From Pocillopora verrucosa (taxonomy: Eukaryota > Cnidaria > Anthozoa > Scleractinia > Pocilloporidae), in the NCBI RefSeq assembly GCF_036669915.1, contig NC_089315.1, forward strand, positions 30,824,131-30,888,130: a DNA stretch of 64,000 bases, written 5' to 3'. The position numbers and the translations under genes were made by a program. The first letter of the stretch is position 1. Every line of letters begins with the position of its first letter. The notes beneath the pieces are model-generated. The model saw only the letters and a program-made list of their open reading frames with translations. It had not been told where the DNA came from and ran no database searches. Positions 26,301-37,897 of the stretch are shown in pieces.

Positions 26301-26931
26301 AACGGAATAACTTGGTTTGAGTACAATCGTGTTTTAATGAGACAAGCGCACGGGAAAAATGTTTACTTTTGAACTCAATTTGTTCTTGTTACAGCCTCTA
26401 GCTTACTTTTTACCAGTCGCGGCGAAAGACATTTAGAATTATCATTGTGTAATCATCATTAGCTTATGATTAAACCTTTTATGTAGATTGGTTGTTACCA
26501 GTATCCCTTTTTGCTCGTTTTGATACAGTTCGCGTCCATCGGAGCAGCTATGCGCTCGCACAATTTTGAAGAACCAGACAACCATTGTAATTGGTTGGTT
26601 GTGGAAATTATGTTGATCTTCATTGGAACAGCAAGTTCAGGTCTCTGTAAATAACTCACGGGGATTACTTGTTTTCGTTCTTATTCACTTCTGTACCGTT
26701 ACTTATAGCATTACTTTCACATTTCAGGTCTGGGGTTTGTCAGTACACGAAGAGTTAGAGTGTTACCCAAAAGAACATGGCAAAGGGGCTTACCTTCTCA
26801 AGTATGGGACTCAGGGTGTGGCTCTTATGAACCTCCACAATGGACAGTTGTTCTCTTGTGGGGGAGATGGTACAGTGAAATGGAGGCAGCTCTCAGTTAG
26901 AGAAACTATTGTCAATAGCAAACTGCTTTGA
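3451..26931 (+). CDS. DMXL2: DmX-like protein (rabconnectin-3 alpha / Rav1 homologue), 38 exons
   Basis: Known role: with WDR7 and ROGDI it assembles and regulates the V-ATPase (RAVE function), acidifying vesicles. Exons: 3451-3543, 3984-4109, 4461-4529, 4631-4709, 5739-5853, 6258-6324, 6764-6803, 7018-7162, 7673-8160, 8597-11277, 11696-11948, 12452-12645, 13242-13407, 13900-14108, 14640-14810, 15397-15494, 15875-16040, 16345-16492, 16733-17902, 18372-18533, 18921-19116, 19327-19475, 19554-19850, 20364-20590, 21154-21412, 21537-21744, 22037-22157, 22427-22516, 22968-23104, 23633-23717, 24041-24101, 24189-24319, 24809-24886, 24992-25083, 25253-25305, 25655-25744, 26164-26291, 26728-26931. All phases agree; 9,246 nt gives 3,081 residues (human about 3,030). 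The start MKLHQVLTG matches the family. N-terminal WD repeats span 1-245, the Rav1 C-terminal domain about 1515-1770 (GIGWWV, LAMKKK, AALKNA, LLGKQRF), and C-terminal WD repeats 2800-3081. Cnidarians usually have one DMXL, so the 1 versus 2 suffix is nominal. Confidence 0.95.
4775..5389 (+). mobile_element. Truncated non-LTR retrotransposon (LINE 3' end) with (TTA)n tail
   Basis: One plus-strand frame from about 4795 to 5145 reads like the extreme C-terminus of a LINE reverse transcriptase: ARIIL near the start, then GAQTFNNLPL, SIVIFKTQL and a short tail. One in-frame stop (TAA after KVHT) breaks it. An untranslated stretch and a (TTA)n run at 5346-5388 follow, a tail typical of CR1- or RTE-like elements. 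It is 5' truncated, dead, and lies in intron 4 of DMXL. A second TTA run at about 4739-4770 borders its 5' side. Confidence 0.7.
5973..6105 (+). mobile_element. tRNA-derived SINE copy 2
   Basis: The head GAGTCTCTGTGGCTCAGTGG (A-box region) and the B-box-like GAGGTGCAATTCCTC resemble a tRNA. They are followed by CTCAGAAG, a T-run and GTCCCACACTCGTGACAAG. The minus-strand copy at 302-433 aligns throughout. It lies in intron 5 of DMXL. No functional tRNA is predicted because the 3' half does not close an acceptor stem and the body continues into the non-tRNA tail. Confidence 0.78.
14828..15065 (+). repeat. Tandem repeat carrying two 33-bp copies of the DMXL exon 15 end
   Basis: A unit of about 111 bp is repeated in the intron just after DMXL exon 15. 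Each unit contains CGCAG, then 33 bp (14916-14948 and 15027-15059), then GT. In the DMXL frame these 33-mers read SNKNLRRLVEK and SNKNLRGLVEK, near copies of the exon 15 end SNDTLRRLIEK. The first copy even keeps the GTAACAAA donor context of the true exon. They may be relics of an internal duplication or usable micro-exons. Confidence 0.8.
20885..21013. repeat. Palindromic MITE-like element, copy 2
   Basis: The arms at about 20885-20932 and 20961-21013 are imperfect reverse complements. The right arm carries AGGGGAGGGGTAGGT and GCAGTTGC as in the copy at 793-921. The left arm is more diverged (ATCTACCCTTCGCGAAAC). It lies in intron 24 of DMXL. Confidence 0.65.
21880..22000. repeat. Degenerate ACGA/ACCGA simple repeat
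   Basis: A purine/C-rich stretch of short ACGA-, ACCGA- and AAACGA-type units. It lies in intron 26 of DMXL and has no coding content. Confidence 0.6.
24591..24613. repeat. Perfect 23-bp palindrome
   Basis: CTGCAGGTAAT, then a single G, then the exact reverse complement of the arm. It lies in intron 32 of DMXL. Nothing indicates a function. Confidence 0.6.
25395..25440. repeat. A-rich low-complexity tract
   Basis: Runs of A interspersed with CAAA units, in intron 35 of DMXL. It could be the poly(A) end of an old retroelement inserted on the opposite strand, but no body is recognisable beside it. Confidence 0.4.
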
Positions 26932-28469
26932 GATGAATTCTTGATCTCACAATATTCGTTGTGTAAGAATTGGGGTGACAAAGAAACCTTCAAGGAATAA
27001 ATTAATGGCAAGCAGTTTTAACTGCTACAGTTGCATTGACAGAAGCGGATTCTCAGCTATCTTTTGGTTGTTGTTTGTTGCCGAAACTTTTTTTGTACTG
27101 CTTCAAATGACTGACAATGTATTCATGTCGGGAAGACTGATATTGAAAAGCGATAATGGTAGTCATTTTAAATGGTTTAAAATGCAATGAGCACTGTTGC
27201 AAATAAAGAATAATAGAGAATTCTAATCTCTAACTATACAATAAGTATAGGTCGAAGATAACTTTTATCACAATAGTCACTGCCGAGTTGAGTAGGAGAT
27301 TTGAGGAAAACTAGGATTTACATTTATATTTCCTTATAACAGTTTTCATTTGTTATTTCTTCACACAAATTGTGTTTGTTTGGTATGATAAATACATTGA
27401 TATTCTAAAAGCAGGTGTAGAAACAATAATTTATATAATTAATCTGATGAACTTATTTATAACATTTTATAGCAAAAACATTGTGCAATGAGTTTAAAAA
27501 TTTTTCCAATTAGGATAAAACATATTTGAGTTTCAAGCTGATTGTAAAGTTTAATGTAAATAGAAGTTCAAAGATCACTCATCTTTATATATTCAAATTG
27601 AGATTTGACATTTATGGATGTGCAAGCAATCATTTCTAGGTGAAGGTGTTCACTTCAAAGGAGTGTTTCCCCAATGTGCTCCAAAACACAATACTGGTTT
27701 AAAAAGAATTGCTTTTTCTGGACATTGAGCTTTTCATTCTGCATATTTGGGGCTCTGTAACGTTTGGCATGTCCCTCTGCTGGGACAGCATTTCCCTAAG
27801 CTTGTGTCATTGTGAGGAACAGGAATTTAACAAGAATTAACATAGTGCTGGAAAAAGAAATTATGGAAAGTTGATTTCATTAGGTTTTCATATATTTTTT
27901 TTAACCTACACCACAAGCCATCAAGTTCAAAGCAAAATAGTATAGAAAATATATTAGTGTTCACAACAGATGTTTTTCACTGTCATCAGCTTTTTTGTTC
28001 TTACTCTGGCCTATCATTTGAAATTGAAAATACAACTACCTGCATGTATTTATTAATAAGTAATTCTTGATTCCCCAGACATCTCAGGAAGATTGGCCAA
28101 TTCTTAAGGGTTAAAAAGAATAAATCAGTAATTTCTTCAAGTCACTGACCATCTCATCGGAAAAATTATTTCAGCTACATGATAGAGTTGTGCTGCTAGG
28201 CATGGGTCACTTCAAACAAATTCTGTATTCACTAATGTTAATGGCACAAATTAAATTATATATATTAAAATACAGCGGTATAGAGTATAATGACAGCTGT
28301 TTCCTTAAGAAAGGTTGCCTCTCTAACACTGCAACTAAATGCACTACACTCACTGATAACAGTGTAATAGCACAAAAAATTCCCCCTTGATAAAATTAAG
28401 AGTTCTAGAGTGTAGCCAGTTGTCAGCCTTGATCACAAGTACACTACATCAAATCATCCAATTGCATCT
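26932..28469. other. Convergent 3' intergenic region between DMXL and PEX11
   Basis: AT-rich and without coding signal on either strand. It should hold the DMXL 3' UTR on the left, with an AATAAA at 27202-27207, and the PEX11 3' UTR on the right. No repeat family or structured RNA was recognised. Confidence 0.6.
27202..27207 (+). terminator. Candidate polyadenylation signal for DMXL
   Basis: AATAAA lies 271 bp after the DMXL stop codon, on the transcribed strand. No other canonical signal was noticed closer to the stop. Confidence 0.5.
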
Positions 28470-30750
28470 CTAAGAAGGTTTCAATTTCATGTTAGGATTC
28501 CAAACAGGTATTGCACCTGCAATTGATGAAATTAATCCCAGTAACCCAGCCAAACCAACATTCAACTCAATTACACCCATAACATTGAAAGGCAACAGGA
28601 AATCAGCTGAATTCTTGACTGTGTCAAGAAAAAGTTGGGGACGGGTCATCAGCCGGGATGTAACAGAACTTCCTTGCGAATTGCTTTCTTCTCCACCATC
28701 ATGTTTCTTAATTGGAACAAAAATTAGGTTCAAGATCTCATACAGGTTTCTGAGAAGGCCAAACACAAGAGCAATGGCCCAGAATTTTGCCTGAAACTTG
28801 GACCAATCCTTTGGGGTAGCTTTATAGAGTCCCAATCTTGCAGCCCAAGTTATGTGATCTATGATATAATACAGGGCTAATGTAGCTCGTCGGCAGATGA
28901 TCAGGACCTTCAGAATGTTGTCATGATGGATGTCCTTAGCTCTAATTGCACCAATTATCATGTCCAAACTCTTTCCCAACCTAAATACTGAAAAAGAAAT
29001 TGTACAAGTGACATCAGTGTTTTTCTGATTTTCAAAGTCATGGTAAACAGGGAAAACTATATGACTTAAAAAATTTTTAAATTTTGTCTACTAATTGACA
29101 TTATTTGCTGTCTGTGAATCTTTTTGCAATAATGGTCAAAATGAAAATTTCCTTGTTTTAAAGGATATTATGAAAGAAATGGATGTTGAATGGATTGCTG
29201 CCCATGTTCTCTGCCAGTTCAACTTTTCTCTTTTGCTACTAAATTTGAAAAGGAAAGCCCCCTGTAGACCTGTACAAAGTTCAAGCAGTCTCTGGTTGAC
29301 TAAAGCCCTAATATTAATTAATCTCATCTTAAAAATCTCCTTACATTTCCTTGAGGTGCTTGTCTGTTTATCTAGTGTTTTTGCCCTATTCACCCAATCA
29401 ACACTTGCGCCACCTTGTTGAAGAAGATAACTGGACAACCTTGAGGCATACTGGATGATCCTAATGACAAGAAATTCACAAGTATTGATCAAAATGATTT
29501 GGTTTCTCTAACACATTTGGCAAGAATTAACATTTTTTAAATTAAAAGCAACATCTGAACTTAAAACAAAAATAAAGAATGAGAACTAACACATTTATTT
29601 CTAAAACAAAATGGTAATCCTGGTGACAACAACCAAAAAGTAAAATGATATAGAAATCAAATATTGACTATTTATTCAAAATAAGGGGTTCAATTGTGTT
29701 TTTCGTGGATATATGGACTTTGACTTGTGGTGGGCTGTGGTGGTTACCAATCACTTTCACCTATGATGTATTTTCTTGGATACGTGTTCATGACAACTTC
29801 ACAATATTACCAAATATTAATACTGCATAATTAATCTAAATCCACGTGTGGCATTGCACAATAGTTAGAAAGGCAGAAGAAAACATCAGAATGCTCGACA
29901 GATAATCAGAAAATCGAATAGGACGCTTGTTAAAGAGTTATCTGGCTGCACACAAAAAAACAGAACTATAATAACTGCGATGCGATGCCTAAGAAAACTT
30001 TACTTCGTGTACAATTTACACAAAGAATGGTCAGCCACATATCTTATATCTGTCAATGCTTGTACACATTATGTGATCTTTTGAAATCGCCAAGAATTTT
30101 ATTGGAGAAATCAAATTCTACTTATCGCTAGTATTCGCTTTGAAGGAGAGCAAATTCAGAGTCAAATGTTGCTGTCATGCTCTAATGACAAAAAGATTGC
30201 ATGACTTTGAATAACGCGACCCCCTCAATGCTCGTTCTCATCAACACATGATTGTTCAAAACAAATAGATTATTATCCCATGACAGGCATACGTAAATGA
30301 AACACTAGAATTTATCTCGTGCATGGGTGGTATAAAAAACTATGCAAGAGAATTGCTCCACCGTGAAATAAGTGCCAACATTTGTACGTATGTTTGACGT
30401 CAATACAATGACACTGCTTCAAATTATACCACGTGTTTATTAATGGCCATAGCGATCGCAAATAATTTCCCTTATGTGCTATGGCTTACCAAAACACAGA
30501 TTTACTGAATTCATTAAAAATTTAATATATCAATATAATTCGACATTTCTAAATACCAAAATTCGTTTCAATCTACGACGAAGAAAATATTTTATCGATA
30601 AAAAACACCAAAATTGTATAATTTATTGTTCCATATGTAACTGGTACACGTAAAGTAGTTACAACTTCGCTTGATTCTCACTTACCGACACAGTTTATCC
30701 CTTCCTAACGTTTGTTGATTGTACTTTACCACTGCAGCGACTACATCCAT
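28470..30750 (-). CDS. PEX11: Peroxisomal membrane protein PEX11 (alpha/beta type), three exons
   Basis: Known role: PEX11 proteins in the peroxisomal membrane elongate and divide peroxisomes. Exons in transcript order are 30750-30686, 29460-29345 and 28987-28470. Phases match, and 699 nt gives 232 residues, in the usual 230-260 range. The N-terminal amphipathic part includes KLCRIIQYASRL, followed by the family signature SRKLFRLGKSL at about 58-68. DHITWAARLG and a C-terminal hydrophobic hairpin (GVIELNVGLAGLLGL) near the end complete the fold. Exon 3 uses the acceptor TTTTTCAG. The nearer downstream AG would break the frame. The start is the first ATG (MDVVAAVVKYN). The gene is divergent from WDR93, 275 bp between start codons. 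PEX11A, B or G assignment cannot be fixed by eye. Confidence 0.93.
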
Positions 30751-31025
30751 GTTTTCCCCGACAGTTGAAAAATTGCCCTGCCTCAAGCTGAAAAGTTCGA
30801 TCAATGACTTACGTACTACTACGTGTCCTCAGTACTTGTCCTGTCTCGCGTACCTTTGACCTTATTTATCTCGACAATTTATCTCGTGAGAGACTGGGCA
30901 ATTTTTCGTTGTCAAGGAAAGCCAAGATGGCGGATAAACAAGATCTTGGAAAGGCTTTCATGTCTTACAAACAACTACGTTGCTGAGAAAAGTAGTAAAA
31001 CATTTGAATTATAAGACTTTTAAAA
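30751..31025. promoter_or_regulatory. Probable bidirectional promoter of PEX11 and WDR93
   Basis: The two divergent start codons are 275 bp apart. AAGATGGCGG at 30925-30934 matches the YY1-type motif also found in the DTWD2/DMXL interval. No TATA box is apparent. Shared control is inferred. Confidence 0.55.
30927..30986 (+). other. Upstream ORF (19 codons) in the WDR93 leader
   Basis: The ATG in a strong CCAAGATGG context opens MADKQDLGKAF... and stops with TGA at 30984-30986, in the same frame as the main ORF but 39 bp upstream of it. It would lower WDR93 translation if transcription starts upstream. Because it is in frame with the main ORF, a stop-codon variant could also extend the protein. 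Confidence 0.45.
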
Positions 31026-34000
31026 ATGCGTGTTAAGAAACCGAAGCGACCAACAACACCTCCTTCGGAAGATGAAGTCGATGACAATTTTGTTGTGGAT
31101 CCAGATCAAATTTTCGATGAATTGCCTCAACCATTCCGACTTGTTGACAAAACTTTGAGGCAAATTTTCGACGCTGCTTGGGAGCGTATTGAATGCATTG
31201 AAGAACGAAAGGCATTGAAGCGCTCCAAAGCGGTATTGCCACTGTTTGACCTTGCAAAACAGCTGTCTGAGTACAACGGGACGACTTGCATTTGCACGGC
31301 CGCCGAAGGAAATTACTTGTTTATTTCTAATACTAATAGATTTTTAGTGGTAGACAGTTTGTTAGACACTGTAGTTGCTTCCTACGAAGAATTAGAAGAT
31401 AACACTGTACAAATGTCAGCCTGCTGCCTACAGGAAGGATGTTTTCTGATTTCAACCTTGGATGATGTAGGTATGAAGCTTCTGTTACCTTGCATGTGCA
31501 TGTACAGTGTCCTTAATCATGATAAGCTTTTCAGATGAAACGCATACTATAAGAAAATTTCAAATATATTTCAATAATCCTTCTTTCAACTTAGTTACTT
31601 TTCATAAAATAGTGAGCTTTTAGTGCAGTTTTTGTGAAATGTATTGACTTCATTCCATATACTTAGGATGTGCCAAGCTCTTCTGTTTCACTGGAGATAA
31701 GGTTCATCTCATAAAAACATTCAGTGAGCCGGTATGTGACTGTGTATTGTACAGTGTTGTCCTTTTCAGGCAGTAACCACTAACATTTACCGCCTGTAGT
31801 ACCTCTTATTACCATTTAAAATTGCTTGGAATTCTTGAAAATTCATCTTGTAAAAGGATTGCTTTACTCGTTTGAAAATTTCTTTTACCTGTCATGCTTA
31901 AAATAATTGAGAACACTGTTGTAGCCAACTAGATTCTTCATCATAATGACATAAATTACTCTTTTGAATTTTATAGTTGAATAGTTACACTTTAATTTAT
32001 CACTAAATAACAAGTGAAAACTAAAAACCACAATTGCAAAAAATAAAAACTTTCTAGATGCCAGTAGATTCAGTAGTATTTCTGCTTTTTAATAGGTGAA
32101 CAAATAATTTTGAGTTCTTAGGTAAGGTAATGACTTTGTATTATAAATTACTTTTATGTCAATCCTCTTTAGGAAGGTATAAGCAAGCAGGCCATGGTAA
32201 CCCTTGTTGACATAAGTCAAGATGGGGGATACATTGGAGTTGGGTGGAAAGGTAACTCAACAAAAAATGATAAAAATTCAGTTAAAACTAGGAAAAGACC
32301 TTATTGAGGGGTTTTTATAATTAAAGAGAAGCTTTGAAAAATTGTAATTGGCAATTTCTCATCATGGGACATGTTATTTCTCAGGATCCCTTGAACATTT
32401 TTGAAATATGCTAACATGTGCTGAAAAAACTGTAATTTAATCCTAACATTGAGGTCATTTTTGTCTTGGCAGAGCTACAGAATGAAAAAATATTGAAAGA
32501 GTTTGCAAGTGTGGTGTTTGACTGAGAACTTACATGTACATAAAATTATTATGTTTCTTCTTGTTCATTTATGGTGCAGTTCCAATGAAAGAGAGTTGGG
32601 TGGAAATCTATAAAATTCCCAGAGAGACATGGATCAAGGAATTGGAAACAGCCATGGCAGCTGCAGTTCGCTCAAGGAAACCAACATTAGCAGAATCATC
32701 CGCACCAGTGAGTCTTAAGGATGTTTTCTTGAAAAAATTTTTTCCTTCTCATGCTCATGTGAAGCAAATTTCAGCTGGACATTGAAAGTAATATTTTTAG
32801 TGCATGGTGACACTTTTGCTTCTCCTTACTTTGTGATAATTATTATGATTTCTTGCCAAACAATCATTAACTATCTGGCAGAGAGTTGTGGTTTAAATAT
32901 GACAGAAGAGGGTGCATAACGTGGCCATTTCAAAGAATGCATTAGTTCTTGAACAGTACTTCAAATAATGTAGTCTTAAGCACCCTTTCTTCCTGAGGAA
33001 ATCTCCAACTCTCAGTTCTGACTCTGTTAGATACATATACATGTATGTTTAAGAATCCTGTTGCTGCTAAAATTATGAATTACCCAGGGGAGTATGCTAT
33101 TCATGGCCCTGATTATTTTCATTTCAGGATTTGGAGGAAATTGCTGCAGCAGAACAGCTCCTTAAATCCACTGAGGATCAAGAACCACCTGAAGGAACGG
33201 TTAGTGTACATTTGATATGAGACTGCTCATCTTAAAGTTTTTTCAGTACATTCCATTTACTCTGCTAAATTTAGTGAGCAATTACCTACACTGTATTTGT
33301 TGTCAATAGAACCCTCTCTATACAGTTGGTTCTTTACGGTAGAAACAAGGATTGACATGCATCTTTCCAGGTTTTTGTTACTAACCTCTTTACTCTGATA
33401 GTCACCTTCAGGGTCAAGACCAAGCTCAGCTCAGGCAGGACAGCATCAACCTGGCCTGTCAGTTATCTCCTTCACCAAACCAGCAGCTGTATTACGAGTG
33501 CGACCGCCTGCTCCAGTGGGCCCTTGTGCAGCCACTAACTGTTCAGCAGCCTTGAAAGCTACTGATGCAGAGGGTAATGTCATTGGTACTGGTTCAAGCC
33601 ATGTGCTAATGACGCAGTTTTTTGAGAATTATGACAAAGCATTCCAGCAGCTTCACAAGGAGGAGTTAAAATATCTGAACATTGATGACCAGGATTTGAC
33701 AAGGTCTGAAATTTTTAATTAATTTAGTTATGAATAGTTCTTTATCAACTTCTGCATCGTTTGTTTGTTTTTTTTCTGTGTCAAATGTGAACCATGATAT
33801 TTCAGTTGAGCTAGAACATGTAATAATGTTGTGAGTAACATGTCCTCCCTCAGATAGTTGCCCCTTTGGCCTAAGTAATCATGAAAACTATGTAAGTTTG
33901 AAATTTGTATATAGATAGTTCATGCATTAGGACACCATAATCTTACAAAGTATGATGTCAATCAAACTCAATCACAGCAGATGAATGGAGCTGTCTATAT

Positions 34001-37000
34001 CATATAACTAGGAACTGTCAGCCATTTATTCATCTCAGTACTTGTTTTGCCATCGAAGGAGTCAAACTTGGGTGTGGTTGCTGTAATTGTTACAATTAAA
34101 AAAGGTGTTTTTATATTGATTGCAGCTTCCCAAGATTACACTTCTTGGCACCTAGCAGGTTAATTCCTTCAGGATTGGAGTCTGCACCTAGTAAGCTAAT
34201 GATGTTTTTGTATTGATGAACATACCTTGCTTAAGAGTCTCCAATGTTTTTTAGATCATTAAGATCATAGCAAAGTACACTGAAATTATTTAGTTATGCT
34301 CATTGTCTTTTTTGAAGGTAAAGTTAACTCCTTAGCAGTGTGGTGGTCAGGAGGTACTCAGTTATATATGTATTCACTTGTCAAGAATGCTAAAGGTAAG
34401 GGTCTTATTGTTACAGCCTTTTTTAAGTCAAATCTTCAGTGTAGCAGACATTCCTTGAATGTAAAGCACTATCCAGGTTGCAGTGGCTTTATAATGGTTG
34501 CCAATACACACTCTATTGTATTTACAGATATCTTAATGTGGGAAAACTCAAAAGCTTGTGAGAAAATGCAATGAGAAAAGTAGCCTACAGCATTTATATT
34601 GTTTCTGCAGTGCAGATATTGGAAGTTTTCATTCTTAAGATATGTTAAATGAGTTTAAATGTTAAAGCAAGTTTGTTGTCTTCCCAAGATCTTGAACACA
34701 AGCCAGACATAGTATGGCCTCACTCAGAAAAGATTATCACTAGTGCAGTCAGTGAATGTGGCTGCTTTATGGCTTTGGGTCTCAACACAGGAACTGTTGT
34801 TGTTTGGGATGTCTATAGAGGTGAGAAAAAAGGCATACTACTGCCAGTGAAGTAGTGCTGATAATAGAGAGATTTTTGCAAATTATATAACGTCAGATTT
34901 TCATTTGTTCGTTCTGCAATAGCAGACTACTGAAACAGAAGCATCCTTTAAATTTTAAGACAACATGAATCCAGTCATCCAAGATCTTAGGTCGCTGGCT
35001 ATTCACCATTACTTGGTTATTCAAAGGGGAAACCATGGTATCCCCTGGATAAATCTCTGTCCAATGGAGAGTGTAGTGGATTGTTCGTTTTGTTAAAACG
35101 TATCCGCTGGATAGCAATTTATCCTTTGGATAGCGTTATCCGCCCTTTGACTCACTGGGCCAATTGCTTATGTAACCGGCATTTTAGGAAAGTTTGTAGT
35201 GGCTTACAAAACGTTTACATCACACTTCAGAGGTTTGGAATGCTATGGAATGTCAACAGTGTCCATTTTGTTTGTGCTGTAGGCACTCTGTTGAGGGTCT
35301 GTCCCATCACTGAGAAAGGAAGAATACTTGTCCTGTGCTTTTTGACAAGCAATGAAGGCCTCATCACAACTCAGGGTAATGATTTATCGCCATCATCAGC
35401 ATCATCTTGTGCCAATCTCATTGTAAGCTGTGATGATGGGACATTCTGTCTCCTGCAATGTGGAGTTGCTCTGTCACACTCAGCTAAACCCCTCGAGGAC
35501 AGGTACGTTCACAAGATTTTATTTTCAAACACGTTTCTACGAAACGCATTTTACTGCCAAAATTATCTGAATAGTCATTGTGTAGGTCACGAATAGTCAT
35601 GAAATTTTGTAAGCTCATTAAAAAATAACAAAACTTGGTAATGGAATTTGGGACATAATGGATATGTAATTGAAGATGTTTCAGCTGCATGAACGAATCA
35701 GACGTACATAGTGTAAGTTCAAGAATTGAGTTTAGATATTTCTTTCATTAACTGAACCAAATGGATGAAAACAGGATTTGCTTGCCGTCTTCTTTCAGAT
35801 CTGCAGTAGACAAGGAGGTCATTACCAATGTTGTCAATATGTCTCAGACACCACAAGTGGTAAGGAAACAACTCAAACGTAGTGGTTTTTTAAGGTTGTA
35901 GGTGACGTTTCTCCTTTGTGCGGTGACGCCCCAAGTTCCGTCAACCCAGGTGAAGTTCCATCGCCTCGAAGTAAGGTTGCGTCGCCGTCAACTTTTTCTT
36001 TAGTTTCATTAAGGATTTAGACATATTTTGACATAAGTTTCAAAGCTTTGAGGTTCAACGGCCTGATTATCAAAACCTTCAATCAACGGTCGTGTCCAAA
36101 AAGCTAACAATATGAAGTCGCTCTAAGTTAGGAACTTAGCAATTGCAACATTGCGACCGTTGACCACACTTCGGGGCTACGTAACTTCTCTCGGGGGCGA
36201 AGGGACTTGGAGCGACCGTGTAAGGGGGCAACATTACCTGTTACCGTATTCACAGTGCTTAGGATGGTTGGGTCTTTTGGTGATGCAGCTCGAAACAGTC
36301 ATGTTTCACGGAACGCTTTTTTTTTTAGGTTGCTGCTGTTGTAATGAGTGGACGAATTACTATGTACGATGTTTGTAGCTGTACAGCAATATGTCATGTT
36401 GGGCTGCCCGAGTCTTATCTGCTCTCACCACAGCTGCCATGTATCTGTGCTAACGGCAAGGTCTTAATTTTGATTGGTGCGCAAAGTAATGGAGAGAATC
36501 AAGAAGCATTGGACAGAGAGGTGAGTGTATGATCCAAAACAGTCACATGATCGGCTGTACCTTGTGTGCTCACTTTCTGTCCTTACCACATTTTGACGTC
36601 ATGGGACCTATTAGTGAAGAGATACAGGACAACATAGATAGAATCTCCTTGTTAAACATGCACTAGGCAATTATCGAACGTTCTTGTCTGACTGTGCCTC
36701 CAAATTGATGATGCTGTCACAGTCCAAAAAAACATTGCCTAGCACCTTTTAATGATGAATATTATTCACTCATTTCACTGTCAGCCGAATTAAAACTCTA
36801 AATCGTAATGTTTACAGAAACCTTACCTGAAGGTTGAAATCTTTGTCTTTTCGCTAGTGAAACTGTCATGACGCTGAAGAGCAACATTTTTTGTTCGTTT
36901 TTCAGACAACAGTGCCGTTTTCTTACAATCTGCAACTCTTCCCTACCCTGAAAAAATACTGGAGAGAAGATGTAACCTCTGAGGTGTCGCCTCCAAAGCA

Positions 37001-37521
37001 AACTGATACTATCGAAGCAAGGCTACATTCTCTCATCCAGGGAAGGTGTGTTACCTTTAGTTCCTTCTACTCAGGAGAAACGATGATACATTTGATAAAC
37101 GCAATTTCAAAGCCTGTTATTTCTCTTCTTTGCGCGCAAGCGCAGAAAATTTTGCAGCCATCATTCCAGAATAAATTCCAGTTAATTTCATATTTTATGA
37201 AAATAAATAGGAGTGAAATAAACACAACTGTTAGGCATATACTATCCTGAGGGAAGCTCTTGCAAAACATTGTGCCTTACCCGAAAATGTCAGTGCGCTA
37301 AATGGAATCCCTTTCAGTTTTATTCGTCATCAGAGTTAAAAGTTTTTAGCTTAAATATTTCCTCTCTCCTCTCATGAAGACTTGTTAGCCAAGAAGACAG
37401 GCAGATGAGACTTCAACAGCGATGGGCTCAGTATCAAACTGAGCTGAAGAATATCCACAACAACAAGACGAGGAGAAATTACTCCACATGGCTGACGGCA
37501 AAATCTTTGAGTGTTACATGA
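31026..37521 (+). CDS. WDR93: WD repeat protein WDR93-like, 14 exons
   Basis: Exons: 31026-31470, 31667-31731, 32173-32251, 32580-32707, 33128-33199, 33402-33703, 34126-34190, 34318-34395, 34689-34820, 35283-35502, 35799-35859, 36329-36520, 36906-37045 and 37380-37521. All phases agree; 2,121 nt gives 706 residues (human WDR93 about 686). The N-terminal DELPQPFRLVDKTLRQIFD, ISTLDDVGCAKLF, the KESWVEIYKIPRETWIKELE stretch and FFENYDKAFQQLHKEEL are the recognisable conserved segments. WD-type strands include LAVWWSGGTQLYMYSL, GTVVVWDVYR and CDDGTFCLLQ. The end is basic and coiled (MRLQQRWAQYQTELKN). WDR93 is the counterpart of the axonemal protein FAP297, assigned to the central-pair C1d projection, so a ciliary role is likely (family knowledge from memory). 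Start choice: first ATG after the upstream ORF. Confidence 0.87.
34900..35180. repeat. Dispersed coral-type repeat (TATCC/GGATA-rich)
   Basis: This part of WDR93 intron 9 has alternating copies of TATCC...CTGGATA and its complement, for example TATCCCCTGGATA, TATCCGCTGGATAGC and ATCCTTTGGATAGCG. That gives an internally repeated, partly fold-back structure. It is probably a short non-autonomous element. Its edges are unclear. Confidence 0.4.
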
Positions 37522-37833
37522 GGACATCACGTGAGGACATTACATGAGGACGTTATCAGGGGAATAGATAGCTTTTGCAATCTTGATCGTTGTCACAGTA
37601 CCGTGACATTCTCAGAAATTTCACTTGTGTGCGAATTGCAGTGTAAGCTGGCCAACAGAATTTTATATCTCTGACAGAAAGGAATTTGAGAAAGTTCCAT
37701 GACAAAACTATGCACAGTAAGTGCGAGAAAAATAGATAAATACTCAGGACGCAAAATTTATGCAGGACAATGTGAGAAGTGTTTACTAGAATATAGTAGT
37801 TACTTATTTCTGTTCCACCACACAAACTTTCAT

Positions 37834-37836
<3 letters not shown>

Positions 37837-37890
<54 letters not shown>
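37837..37890. repeat. (AT)27 microsatellite
   Basis: An uninterrupted AT dinucleotide run of about 54 bp downstream of WDR93. It generates artificial Ile-Tyr reading frames on both strands. Confidence 0.95.

Positions 37891-37897
<7 letters not shown>

Noticed and set aside
28980-28990. Alternative PEX11 exon 3 acceptor at TTTAG
   Set aside because: It gives the wrong phase. The TTTTTCAG site a few bases upstream restores SRKLFRLGK in frame.
34893-35117. Minus-strand frame inside the WDR93 intron
   Set aside because: It lies in the TATCC/GGATA repeat and has no domain.
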